From assembly GCF_032854445.1 (NCBI RefSeq), contig NC_088295.1, forward strand, positions 50,271,385-50,331,384: DNA of 60,000 nucleotides, in the 5' to 3' direction. The stretch comes from Liolophura sinensis (taxonomy: Eukaryota > Mollusca > Polyplacophora > Chitonida > Chitonidae). The translations under genes and the position numbers were made by a program. The notes below the pieces were generated by a model. The model saw only the letters and a list, made by a program, of their open reading frames with translations. It made no database searches and was not told where the DNA came from. Shown piece by piece: positions 45,704-59,200 of the stretch; positions within the stretch are counted from its first letter, which is position 1, and each line of letters opens with the position of its first letter.

Positions 45704-46883
45704 GGTTACCATCAACATAAGCTACGATCGCTGTGTTGTATAAGACTGGGGGTGGTGTATATGACAATCGTACATGCTTTGCAGCGGTGTCGAAAGGCGT
45801 TGAACTATTATGTCGAAGAAATCACCTTGCCAAATTTTAATGTAACCCCGTTCGATGTAGGCGTGAAATAGGTAAATCATAATTAATGAATACAGAATGA
45901 ATTCATTTCAGGAGACCGGCCTACAAAAAATCTCTACACACCCCTATACAGTACATTTTAGGTACACGGCAGATCAAGGCTTTAGATCTTACCTCTGTAT
46001 ATGAAGCTGAAAAAACCAAAAATAATGGCATTTAACGCGATAAATCGGTTGTGTGTAAAAAGAAAACGGATGCAGACGTCCTGCAGTTTATAGTGATTTT
46101 GCACATTTTGTTTTTAAGATTTGAACTTCGCATTTAATTACAGCACGTTATTTTGTACGGTGAAAATGTGTATTGCTTACAAACTTAACTGCCGAGACAT
46201 CTAACTTAAATGTTGTGAGTATACTGTTGTACAAGTCTTAATTTTACCCCTTTTACTATTTATACCGTCTTGTACGTGGAAGGTGTGTAATATATACATC
46301 GCACATATTTCGTATTTTCTCGAAGATCATTTCTTACTCACAGAGGTGTTTCCTTTTTGTTTAAGATTTCGTTAAAGATTATGATCTCAGTCTAATGTAA
46401 AATGCCAGAAAGCAGGAAGTATGTAATTCTTGTAAACTGAGTGAAAAGTTATAGGGTTGACCGCGTATAATTTACATAAATTAGAATGAATCCCACTCTC
46501 AGTAACAGTACAGCGTATTACACGTAATACTGTGATAGAGATTAAACATCGAGAAAGGATGTGAAAATTATCCTTTATAGGACGATTGCACAATTAAATT
46601 TATTCCGTAGAAATGAGTTTTGTGGACTAATTATCAAGCTTGCCTGCGTTCAGATCGGGTTTACAGGAACTTGTATGTGTTTCAACTTGAAAATATGCAC
46701 GAGTATATAGATATATAACCTACCTATGAAATATAGTCAACTAATCGGTCAACATTCTCGTCCACAACATGCGTTTTATAGTCGCAGTTTAACATACTCT
46801 CAGTATATGGACATGATGTTCCACGTGGAACATAGCAATCCCCATGTGCACCGTGTGCATGTCAGTCATTCCTGCACTCGTCG

Positions 46884-47177
46884 TCTGATTGGTTCGGCTG
46901 GAGGGGCGGAGACTTTCAGTACTTTTTACAAGTACTACACAGGTCTGACACTTATGGCACTTCAAGGAAGCCAAAGTCCAGCCAACATAGCCAACTACAG
47001 ACTTATTCAGAGGAAATTTGGCCAGTGACGTGCGCGACGTTTTTTTTGAGGAAGTCAGAGCGCGCGTCTGGACAGTACTGATGTATAACTGGAGCTGTGA
47101 ATAGTGGACGATATAGAAAACAGTAAATGCGATAGAGACTCACAGTCCGACTAAAAGCACGGCCATACTGGACAGGC
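46884..47177 (+). promoter_or_regulatory. Likely promoter and 5'UTR of Duox
   Basis: An inverted CCAAT box (ATTGG, 46888-46892) and a GC box (GGGGCGGAG, 46903-46911) lie less than 300 bp upstream of the Duox start codon at 47178. The stretch 47025-47070 is CpG-rich ('gacgtgcgcgacg', 'gagcgcgcgtctgg'). A weak TATA-like 'gtataact' is near 47081. The exact transcription start cannot be seen. Confidence 0.45.
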
Positions 47178-47247
47178 ATGGCTCGGATCTCTGTGTGGAG
47201 AAGAACAGTCGCTTGTTTTGTGATGTTACTTCGACTCACTCAACTAA
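47178..47247 (+). CDS. DUOX: Duox exon 1: signal peptide (inferred)
   Basis: An ATG in 'ggcATGG' context opens MARISVWRRTVACFVMLLRL and three more residues: a short basic N-terminus followed by a hydrophobic core, a classical signal peptide. The donor GTAAGT at 47248 is strong. The exon ends in phase 1, exactly what the next Duox exon needs, and joining gives ...TQLKAEGG. The alternative is that the true first exon lies elsewhere in the 8-kb gap, but I found no other candidate. Confidence 0.65.
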
Positions 47248-50200
47248 GTAAGTATTTAAGCAGGTTTATGTATATGCATATATATCATATATGTGAAGAT
47301 GGAAAAAGGTGATTTCCTGCGCTACACCGTTTCGGTATTATTTCGCACTCTCGTGTCATTGCTATTACATTGCTCTTTGTAGGTTTCGTTATTTCTGTTA
47401 TGTATTTTCCTATAGCGTAAACTGGATATTGTTGACTTTTGACCCATATTATTTAACCATATTATTCTCAAATATGCCTTATCATCTTCTTTTAACCCAA
47501 ATCGTCTTAATATCCACACACTGCCAGTGGTTTATCCTCTAAACTGATGCCTTACTTCGCGCTCTTCAAACTCTCACCTTATTTCATTTTATTCGGATCC
47601 ACACCATCAAACCCGTACCTTATTTAATCTTCCTCAAGCCCACGTTTATTTCATCTTTTTGAACCTATGTCATCTTTCACGTTCTTATAACCAGCCCTTT
47701 ATTTCATCTTCTTCAAACCCACGCCTTAAATATTTCACTTGTTCTAGAGAGTAACAGACCCGCTATAGTTAATGTACCGTATATAACAAGACACAGTGAC
47801 GCTATTAGCCAGACAACTGCATTCTTCTAAACTGGGTCACGAACACGTTTGGTGTGGAAATATGCCTTCCAGAGCAGATATGTATGTATAAAGCACAGGT
47901 AGACTTGTTTATCATTTATGAACTACTACTGAACTATTAAGTGTTGTCTGCTAACAAGAAATGAGTCCTCTCACTTTTTTCTTAGGAATATCTACTGTGA
48001 TGACATCTTGTTCTTCGGGCGATATTTGAAATATTCAAATACTGAAGCGGTTATAGATTAAAGCGCTCTGGTAGGCATTGAATGAATGCAGCGATAGACA
48101 TGAGTAATAGACTTATTGATGTCACGAGGATATATGTGCCACAAGTGATATAACGTCACGAGTGAAATTGCCGGGAGCGACATAATCGCCACGAGTGATA
48201 TAAACGTCATGAGTGATGTATCGCCGGGAGCGACATAAGCGTCACGAGTGATATAAACGTCATGAATGATGTATCGCCAGGAGCGATATTTCGTCGGGAG
48301 CAAGTGACGTTTCGCCACGAGTGATGTAACGTCACAAGTGACGTACCACTGGGAGCGACGTAAGCGTCACAAGCGATAAAACGTCACGAGTGATGTTTCG
48401 CCGAGAGCGACATAACCTCCACGAGTGATGTAACGTCACGAGTGATGTATCGCCGGCAGCGGTATTAGCGTCACGATGTATTAATGTCATGCATGATAAA
48501 TTTGGAAATATGGTCCATTTTTTAGAGTAACTAGTAAAGACGAACGTACATGATTGTCTACAAAAAGTACTGGAAAGCATATTATTCGACCTATATTATT
48601 AAATGATTTCATTCTACAATTATTCATTATCATCAAGTAATTAATCGACGGAGTTTCAAGGAAAGGGTTCTTTGTCCGCAATCCACGTTTATGAACTTCC
48701 TTTAGAGGGGCTGCACTTAATCATTCATGAAGTATATAGGGAAACAACGCAAACTATGTTAAGGTAAACACTGACGTATACAATCTCAATCTTTTTCTCG
48801 AAAGATCTATTATCATAAGAAACACACACCATCACAATATTAACTATCTTTTTATATTGAATGTATTAACTTGTTTTCTCTTTAGAAAATTTCTTATGTA
48901 TTGCTATGTAGAACATGCGTCACATTGTATTAAGTAGAACTTATCATCAATACAAAGTATATCGAATTAAAGTAATACATTCTCCTCGGGGACCATACAT
49001 TGCCTGTACATATATGAATAAGCAAGCACTTTGAAACTCCTCTTTAGTTTTTCTTATTTTACTGTTGAATAACGACATACCCACTTATTACTTTCGCAAG
49101 TTATCGGCGAACATTCCTCGTACTTCCATATATGGAAGTCATACTGGTGGAAAACAGGTGGTCTTCAACGAACGTTTAAAGGTGACAAATAATACAATCT
49201 TGGTTTATTTCGGAAGACGTGTGAATACAGACCTAAGCTACCATAGCCGTTTTGTTTGAACCCGTAAATAAACCGTTACACATAGGCCATGTTAGTCTGC
49301 TGGTTTCTTTGTATGACATGTAAGGGTCAAGAAAGTTGAGACAGGAGGAGGGCGAAGGGATCGGGAAAACCTGTAACCGGGCCTGTACTCCAACACAACC
49401 CGACCTCAGGGCTCTGTATAGGGTTCTTGTAAGGACCGTAGCGTGAAGTCAAGCTTTTGAATGAAGTCGATCGACAGATGAAATATTTACAGTCCAGACT
49501 GGAGTGTCAGTGTTTTGCTGATGCGCTATCTTTTCGAATGTACAATACGTAAATTATGCTAACGTGCTAGATACTGAGTAGTCAAATGCAGGTCAGTGTG
49601 TTAACCATACCCCTTTGGTTTCCTTAAGCCGTATATGTTTTACTTTAGGCTTGTACAATAACAACTGTACATGGATCGGCACAGATTACCTGCGTAGGTA
49701 CCTACACACTATACCTGTGTAGAAACACACTTTACCTGCTTATATATATCTGCACAATAGACATGCATACGATACTTGCTTATAGATACCTACACACTAT
49801 ACCTGGGTAGATGCACACACTAGACCGCCATAGATACACGCACTAGATCTCCATAGATACACACACGATACCTGCGTATAGATACCTACACACTATACCT
49901 GTTTAGAAATACACATGCTACCTGCTTATAGATAAAAACATGCTTCCTGCTTTCGGATACACACACTATACCTGCTTATAGATACCTATAGACTTTACCT
50001 GCGGACACACACACACGATACTTGCTTTTAGATACCTACACACTATAACTGCATATTGACACACACGATACCTGCTTACATATACCTATGCACACTATAT
50101 CTGCATACATAAACACAAGATACTTATAGATACTTATTCACATTATACCTGTGTAAATACATACAGATACCTGTTTATAGATACCTATGCACACTATACA

Positions 50201-53200
50201 CACATGCTTATAAATACACATGCACATTATACCTACATAGATAAACACAAGATACCTACTTACAGCTAGGTATACACGCTATACTTGCATAGATACACAC
50301 GATACCTGCTTATAGATAAACACACCATACCTGCTTATAGATACCTACGAATTATAACTTGCGTAGATGCACACACGCTGCTTATAGATATTTATGTAAA
50401 CTATACCTGCACAGGCACACACACGATAACATACATATCGGCACACGTACACACGACAATAACACGTTTATTTCCTACAAATTCTAATTCTTTGTTCCCA
50501 ATTTCGTATAAATTTTCCATGTCAGCTGGCTGGAGGATAAACTCCCGGGCCGATCAGTTAAGCCATAGAAACTTGCTTATGTCTCAATAGACTGTGACAG
50601 CCGTTTGTATAACTATGTAATTACCTGTGGTTTTTCGGCTTTCATTGGGATAGTTTATGCGAGGCGTGTTTGCGTGGAAATGCCTGTACCGAACATGAAT
50701 TTGTTTGTACGACAGTTATAGCACAGGTCGTTATGACACGAACCTATTAGATGGCACTCACGAATTGAGGGCAAAGTTTTACAGACCCGGATACTGTTAC
50801 AGATAATGTGAGTCAACACACAAACTATCTATCTCTACAGGTACAAATAACAAAAGAAATAACAAATACTGAATTCAAGGTTTCACAACAGGGTTATAGC
50901 AGAACCTATACACAAATCTATTTACTTATATTTAAGGCTTCACTGAACAATACAAAAATACCCAGTTTATGCTAGGTTTCGCTCTGCAAAACAGGATGTC
51001 CAGACAAAAAGACATATTTAAGGTATACATGTTCGATACTTATGGAAGCCTGATAAGGCCATCATCGTACCATCGTACCATCGTACAATTGTTCCAACGC
51101 CCGTTCCAACGATGGCCCGAAGCGAGTTTATCAGGCAATAGTGAGTTTTACAAAGCACCCGAAGTTGCGTTGATATTAGATACCTTTATTTCTATATACC
51201 AGTGGCCAATGGTTTCTCTCGGGCACTCCGGTTTCCTCCACTCACAAAACTGACCGTCATCGTATTCATAGTTTTGCAGTGGTGTCATAGTTACTCAGAG
51301 CCAATCATCAGCACACTCTTTGGTCACGTGATTAAAATAGTGGAGGTGAATTTAACCTAGATAAGATAAGCAGTGGGGAAGATTTTAGCATAAAAAATGA
51401 AAAATATAGCTTTGGGTAAGAAATTTTTTTCTGGAGAAATAATCAGAATGTGTCTAGACTTCAAATGTGATAGTTCCATTGAACTGTAGCACTTTGAACT
51501 TTAGGAGTCAGCAGGATTTTGTCCATTTAGCTCCATGTCTTTATCACCTCCTGCTATTTGCCAGGAACTTGGATATTTAAAACTTTTAGTGAGATTAATG
51601 AGTGGATAATTCTTGTGTAGGCCTACCGAGTTAAAGACCGATCAGATGTCTAAACAATTAAATGAACAAAGCATCGTAATTTTTCATAGAAATCATAATT
51701 GTGTTTTATAAAAAGAATCGTTGAGTTCATACTTAACACATGCTTGGAATTGTCAAATCTATCGTTACGAGTTAGGTGTATTATACGCTTATGTGGCAGT
51801 ATTTAACATTTTAAAAAAAGTCGATGCACCGTAATATCCAAGAACCACCAGTGCTGATATATACCGAATTTGTTTTCATATCGATGAATATTTTGTCTCC
51901 TGACGTTAATTATATTGTCAGAGAGCCCCTTATGTCAGCCTTTATCTGAATATATGCTCTGTGGATCATGAGTTTGTGTAGAGAACTCGTGAATGTGGCA
52001 GTCGCTTCACATCCTGGCTCCTCAAGCTATAGGCCTGTATCCGGCGGTGGACAGATCACTCTTCCTATCATATACATATACTGTTCTCCTTCAGTAGGGT
52101 AAGATTTATTGTGTGAATCATAGGCTAACTAAACCAAGACCTAAGTCATGCTTACACAGGCTACATGCAGAAAGTTAAGCCTAAAATAGTTCTGAAAAAA
52201 AATCTGAAGATGGTGTCACTGAGGGACACCATGTATTTGATAGTTATTGCTCAGAAACTTAATACACCCGGTGGCATCTTTTGTGTTGTCTGTTTACTAA
52301 GGCAATGGAACGTGCTGAGTTTCTGTTCAATTGTTCACACGCTATCAAACCTCGGTTTGTACACGAATCTGCAGGCGGGCCCATTCTCCAAAATCCTCAT
52401 GCCTTTTGTCTCCGTTGTCTTTTAATTGAAAGGATGTTATGTGGATGTCGAATGACAGCTTCTGCGTCATACTTTCTCAACAAACCTAAACCTGCCCGTC
52501 AGGCCAAAATTATTCAACAAGCCTTGATGTTTGCCCAAAACAGGACATGACTTATACAATGGGGGTTGATAATAGTTAGATGCATATGGAACAATAATCT
52601 ACTGTTACGACTTTTAAAAAAATGGTACTTGTTGACCCACTGCCAGTGTAATGTGACTGGGTGGGGTGTCATGTCTGACGACATAAATGTCAATAGAGGT
52701 AAAACCTTGTTAGCCAAAGGATGAATAACCATCTTCTCCCACAGGCAGACCACCAAGCTAAGGTTCACAGCAAAATATGACTTTATAAGTGGATAGGAAA
52801 TTGCACAAGCGAAATAGGACCAGCCTTGGTGTAAGTCAAGAATATTTTGCATATTGAATAGGGATCAGTTTACAGGGTATTTCCCTTTGGTCAAGTACCA
52901 GATTCCGTCTCAAAGGCTGAGTTTTCACCTGTCAAAGTTAAAGATAGATATATTATCATCGCATTATTCTGAAGGATGATATTTTCACTCAAGTTAACCA
53001 CTTTAACCGTACTGAATGAGAGAAGAAACGCTTGGTTTTAGCTACAGTTTTAACTAAGTACAGAATAGCTTCTCGGCTTTCTTCTTGGGAGTTTTCCTTA
53101 AATCTCAGCGTTCAGTCCGGAAAGTAAGTAGCCTTCCGGGACGATGTCAACGATGAAAAAATGTGGCTGTCAAAATATCTTCGAGGGAGAGCCAGAGCAG

Positions 53201-56200
53201 GTCCCGCGACCCCATTATATTCAGTCATGACGTCATTTCCGAATATTTCCGAATTTCTTTCTAAATTTTTCCGCATATCTTTCTTCATTTTCTTTAAAAC
53301 CATACTTTTCGTTTTATATTAGGTTTTGATGTATCCTTGAAACCTACTGGTCGTGTTAAGTTAGAAGTGAAGAATATAAAACAAGAGTTTTGAATCCATA
53401 CAATGGACATGTAGACCTATCCTTTGGTTTAAGATCGTAGCAGCCCTGCATTTTCCCTCTTTGTTGAAGACCATATACTTAAATGTATACTTGTTAAACA
53501 ATTTATCGGACTAGAACAGGGAAGTAATATAATTTTGATCTGATGGTACTTGTACTCTGTATGTATGAGAAAGAGACGAAGGCTAAGGATAAGTACACAC
53601 AAACAAGAAAAGAACCTGATGCAAAATATACATATAATTATGAGATATTGTCTGATATATCTATATTGATATTTGAGCGATAAATCTGAAGCAAGGGTGG
53701 AAGCATTTATCCTGACCAAAATGCGGCTGTATGCAACTATTAACAGAAGTCGCCATCCACATGGTTTTTGTTCATGTTTTCGTGTTATGTACCACCTACC
53801 AAGCGTCTCTCAAAGATGATTCTGCATTCTCTGAAATAAAGCATTTCCAGAAAATATTATTCTTATATAATGGTAATTAGTCATCTCATTATGCACATAC
53901 AGAAAAATAGTGGACAATATATAACACTTCATTAAACGCTGTGCCTCGGCCGGATCATTCAAAGTCATGAAACAAAGAAGTAAAAATATTTTCGCTCTAT
54001 AAATATGTTGCTCGTCATCAAAATTATGGCAGGCGTCTGAATTACATGCAGTAATTATAAGTAAATACGTGTACAGATGTGAAGATAATTATAGCTAAAT
54101 ACGAATAATTGTGAGTAATTTTATTCACACTGACAATTTATCCTCTTATGACACTAACGGACACAGCAAAACTCTAACCTGGTCTATAGACCTACCCTTG
54201 CGTCAATGACAGTAGCCAAAATCCCTCAAGTATTTAACACCCGAGTTAGAAAATGGCGGCTATTGTGAGAAAGTGATGCAGGTAGGCTGGCAGAATCATC
54301 CAAAACGGGGGCCACAGCGGATCTGCATGCATGTAATAATTGCAACTCTTTGTCGCGCATAGCCATGGTACATGTAATAAAGGAAATGGATTTGGCGGTC
54401 TGGTGACCATGGTGACCTACACCCAACACGTAGTTGAGGAATGTGGTAACTCTAAAAAAAATAGTCTCAATCAAACAACACTGCTACCTGAAAACTGAAT
54501 TACTGAGAGAAAGCGAAGTTTGTCCTCTTTTGCAGAAATGTTTTTTTCGATATAATCATTATGTGATTGTCTGGATTTGTCTTTGAAATAACCAAAGTAT
54601 TATGTGCCTGAGGTCTTTTGGTATGCTAATGAAGGGAGAGCTACTGGGTGAAAGCTAAAAAAAACTAGGGTAACCTAATATTCAGAGTACGTATATCACC
54701 TAGAATTTGGATCACGTAGCCTACACCTTCGGTATGCTTAGTACACATATGTTAGATGTGAACATTGCATTCTTGACTGTGTTCGTTTTGATTTAAGTCA
54801 AGTAACAACTATTGTTTTCATAATTAGCAAAGTAGAGAGCTGTCGATTGAACAGTTCGCAGATGAGCTACACACTTTCACACATGCCTTAGACCACAATT
54901 CTGGAAAATTTTGTGCAGGAAACGAAAGTGTTTCTGAAATCATGTAGATAAAAATGTTACTTAATTTTAAGCCTACAGGTTATTATATCCTAAACAGAAC
55001 TACACGTATATAGCTATATCTACTTATTTCATTTTTCTAAAACCCTAATAATTTGAATTTGAATTGTTTGATACTCTTATAAAATTTTACATTTTTAAAC
55101 TAATTTAAATGTCAGTCTCTCCTTAATGCTACACATGGAAGTGTAGGTTGATTTTTGTAACATGAATGTCAAGTTTACGTATTGTTTGTTGTAGAAGCTG
55201 AGGGTGGCAATGAGACTGATGTGGAGTATGAAGGTTACGATGGATGGTATAACAATCTTATCAACCCAGACTGGGGAGCCATTGGTAAGGGTCACATCGG
55301 CATATATATATACCCAACACTTTTAACAATTGTTTGTCAGATTTTGGTTATGACATTCGAGCAATTACATGTATAATTGATAAGACCTACGGTGTAAACA
55401 ACAAATCAAAATAAATACTTTAACATTGTTTTATACATTTATCATAATGATATGTACACTGGCATTTTTTCTTTGGCAAAGCATTGCATGGCATTTAACT
55501 GTATGTGTATGGGAGTAAGGAAGAGTTTGTAATGGCTTATGTTCTCGTTGATCGAAATATATGGTTCCAGTTTTTAATACTGTATGCTCAAATACCTCAA
55601 ACGAACTAAAATTTCTCGTGAAAAGTTGCTTTCTTAGAGATAAGTGCACTGTACGTACAAGTCGCACAGATCAATTTTGGTGCGGTATTATACACGTTTC
55701 ATGTAGGATACCATCACACCTTCCAAACAAATCTCAAAACACCTTTCTAAGTTAGAGCAATCAGCTTCAGCTAAAATTGATTACTTAATCACTGGCGAAA
55801 GTTTAGGTTATTGACGTACAGTATATTTTTGTAAGGTGTTCAGAATGGTTTGTACAAAACATTCAGGAATACCTGTACCTTAGAATAAACGAGGTGTTGT
55901 CTCCTCGCTGCCTCTTTAAGGTAAACCCATCTGAGTTTTAAATATGTAACATTGTTTGTGAAACAGATCGGATGGAAGTTAATTACAAAATACTTGATGA
56001 GAATGTTCTTCAAGTTAAGTCATGTGTCAGTTAAGTCGAGGATAAAATGTGACTGTATATGTTTACAGTTAAGTCATGTCAGTGAAGTCGAAGATAATAT
56101 GTGACTGTAGATGTTTACTGTTAAGTAATGTCAGTGAAGTCGAGGATAAAATGTGACTGTATATGTTTACAATTAAGTCATGTCAGTTAAGTCACGAATA

Positions 56201-59200
56201 CAATGTGACTGTATATGCTTACAATTAAGTCATGTGTCAGTTAAGTCACGAATAAAATGTGACTGTATATGTTTACAATTAAGTCATGTGTCAGTTAAGT
56301 CAAGGATAAAATGTGACTTTATATGCTTACAGTTAAGTCATGTCAGTGAAGTCGAGGATAAAATGTGAATGTATATGTTTACAGTTAAGTCATGTCAGTT
56401 AAGTCGAGGATAAAATGTGACTGTATATGTTTACAGTTAAGTCATGTCAGTGAAGTCGAGGATAAAATGTGATTGTATATGTTTACAGTTAAGTCATGTC
56501 AGTGAAGTCGAGGATAAAATGTGACTGTATGTGCTTACAATTAAGTCATGTGTCAGTTAAGTCAAGGATAAAATGTGACTGTATATGTTTACAACTGCAT
56601 TATTCTGCATATGGTATGAACAACTCAAGACAGTCTTGCAGCTGTTGGTTCAAGTTGATGTGTCTTTATGGTTGCTTCAATAGATGGTCATTTATTACGT
56701 CGTCTTCCTGTGGCTTATGAAGACAGTGTGTATGAACCCAGTGGACATGACCGACCTAACCCTATTGAAATCAGTGACACCTTTATGAGGGGCAGAATTG
56801 GCCTTAGCTCCTACAGAAATAGGACCTCATTGCTTGTGTTCTTCGGTAGGGTTGAAATTTGTGCGTTTTCTTCTAAAGTTTCAAATGCAATTCTAAAGTC
56901 TTTCTCCTTTATTGTAATGTTCATGTTAAAATGGCATCTTACATGTAGGTCTATAAGCAGATACAATTTGATGTGTATGTAAATGTCATTAACAATAACA
57001 TTGATGTCAAAGACGGAATGACACTTCTTCAAGAAGGGATTTAACTTGGTATACCTTTGAACATGATGATCCAAATTGTAAATATTATCTGGACGTTTTT
57101 TATTTTAAACTTTTGATGGCTGTGCAATCACGCAGTTAGCCATACTTTGTAAAATGTATGCATTAAGGAGTCCTTTCTACATCTGGTACTCCTGGAGACT
57201 TGATCCATTTGCAGGTCAGCAGGTAGTGGAGGAGATTCTGGACGCCCAAAGGCCTGGGTGTCCGCCCGAGTATTTCAACATCAAGATCCCAAAAGGTCAC
57301 CAACAGTACGACAAGGAGGCACGGGGAGGGTATGAGATCCCTCTGCTCAGGTCACGCTATGACCAGAATACAGGCTACTCCCCAAATAACCCAAGACAAC
57401 AGGTAGATTCAGTAACACTGGGGAAAATCTAGCTCATCCTCTGCTCCCTCTGAGCAGCTTCCACGATTGCTATGTTGATTCATTTAAATATACAAATGAA
57501 CATTGTGTTAATTGGCTAAATATAATTCACTCGTTCTGTAGCTTTGAGTATGATGATTAATTTCTTAGGCTGCAAACTTAAATTTCTTTCCCTCAGCTGA
57601 ATGAGATTACACCGTTCATCGATGGAGGACTTGTGTACGGAGTAGCCAAGGCCTGGACAGACACCCTGCGTGCATTTGAAGATGGGTTGCTTGCTGCAGA
57701 CCAGAACAAGCACAGAGAACCCACTGTCAGTAACACTTTCCCTATTGTGAACACTATTCGCCTGCCCATGGCAAACCCCCCAACCCCGTACTTTCATGAG
57801 CTGAGGAAGGTCAGCAGACATTTCAGTAAGTCTTCCTGACAACCTCATTACACAACTAAATCTGAATAATACAATATTATTACACAACTAAGTCTGAATA
57901 ATACATTATTATTACACAACTAAGTCTGAATAATACATTATTATTACACAACTAAACCTGAATAATACATTATTATTACAAAACTAAATCTGAATAATAC
58001 ATTATTATTACACAACTAAATCTGAATAATATGATAAAATAATATTTTGGAGCACTGTGAAAGTTATTGGCCGCATTTATAATGTTACATACTCATTTGG
58101 CTACAATTTCTGTAGTTTGCAGTGTTGTTTCGAGTAAGCGTTGTCTCCATTGTAAAACAAGTACTTGGAAAACATTTCCAGCATCCTACGAATGGTCGCG
58201 GGTTTCCTCCAGGCCCTGGCACGGTTCCTCCCACTATAATGATGGTTGCCATCGCCTAAGTGAAATATTCTTGCGTATTTCGAAATAAATAAATAAATAA
58301 ATAAATATGCAAACTGCAGTATAAGTCACATTGTCATGAGAGTGTGGTATGTAAGGCTATGTATTTAATTATATATGCGCATTGTAGGATTGGGTAACCC
58401 CCGAGGCAATGAGAACCCGTTCCTGTTGACCTGGGGAATTGTCTGGTTCCGATATCACAACTGGTGGGCAAAGAAACTAAAGTCTGAGCACAAGGACTGG
58501 GGAGATGAAAAGTTGTTTAATGAGGCCAGGAAATGGGTGATTGGGGTCTATCAGGTAGCCGAGAAAAGGAATCCTAAATTGCTCAAGTTATTTTGCTCAA
58601 ATGCATTTCACTGAACATGCATATTGTTTTTTGTTTTGTTGTTGGCATCTTTGAATGTAATCCCAATGTGTTTTAACTGATATGAATAAATATAAAACAA
58701 ATTTAGTGTTGGCATATATACAAATATCAAAGACTACAGCAGCAATCTTGCAATTTCCTTAATGGCTTGACATATCGCATGAGAAATAGGTCAAGTACTG
58801 TTCACTTAGGGGTCAGTACAAATGTCATGTGTGGCGTCATGTCAGAGTGGCGTGACTACTTGATACAGGATCTGGATAAACAGAGGAATTATTATTAATA
58901 ATAATAATAATAATAATAAAAACAATAATAATAATAATAATAAATAACACACTGAACACATATAACTTTTGATAAATTAGGGTAATAGCATTTTTGGTTT
59001 ACGATTTACATGTAAAAATGTACATTGGAACAGTTATGTGCCTTATACTGATTCAGAGTATTTGTGAAAATTATATTTATTCTGTGTACATGTTACTTTT
59101 CCCACAGAAACTGGTTGCTTATGACTGGTTGCCAGCCTGGATTCAGCGAAACGAGGAAGATCCCGATCTTTGTGAAGACACGACAGACTTTGTTCCCCCT

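Larger units (their letters stand above)
40326..46880. other. Intergenic region, repeat-rich
   Basis: I see no gene. It contains a second-family SINE (40930-41072), three minisatellites (41335-42090, 43100-43965, 44520-44930), a short (CA)n at 42699-42716 and a MITE-like element (45434-45703). The intervals 42091-43099 and 45704-46880 look like ordinary AT-rich DNA. Confidence 0.6.
47248..55194 (+). other. Duox intron 1, about 8 kb
   Basis: Borders are GTAAGT and 'gtttgttgtag'. It contains a CpG-rich array of CGTCA motifs (48110-48480), a 'gatacctgcttatag' array (49680-50440) and a second-family SINE fragment (51205-51275). The intervals 48481-49680 and 51276-55194 show no gene-like feature apart from short chance frames. 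Confidence 0.65.

Noticed and set aside
52281-52550. 89-residue Cys-containing frame in Duox intron 1
   Set aside because: No recognisable domain, no convincing splice sites, an overlapping frame of similar length, and an AT-rich setting.
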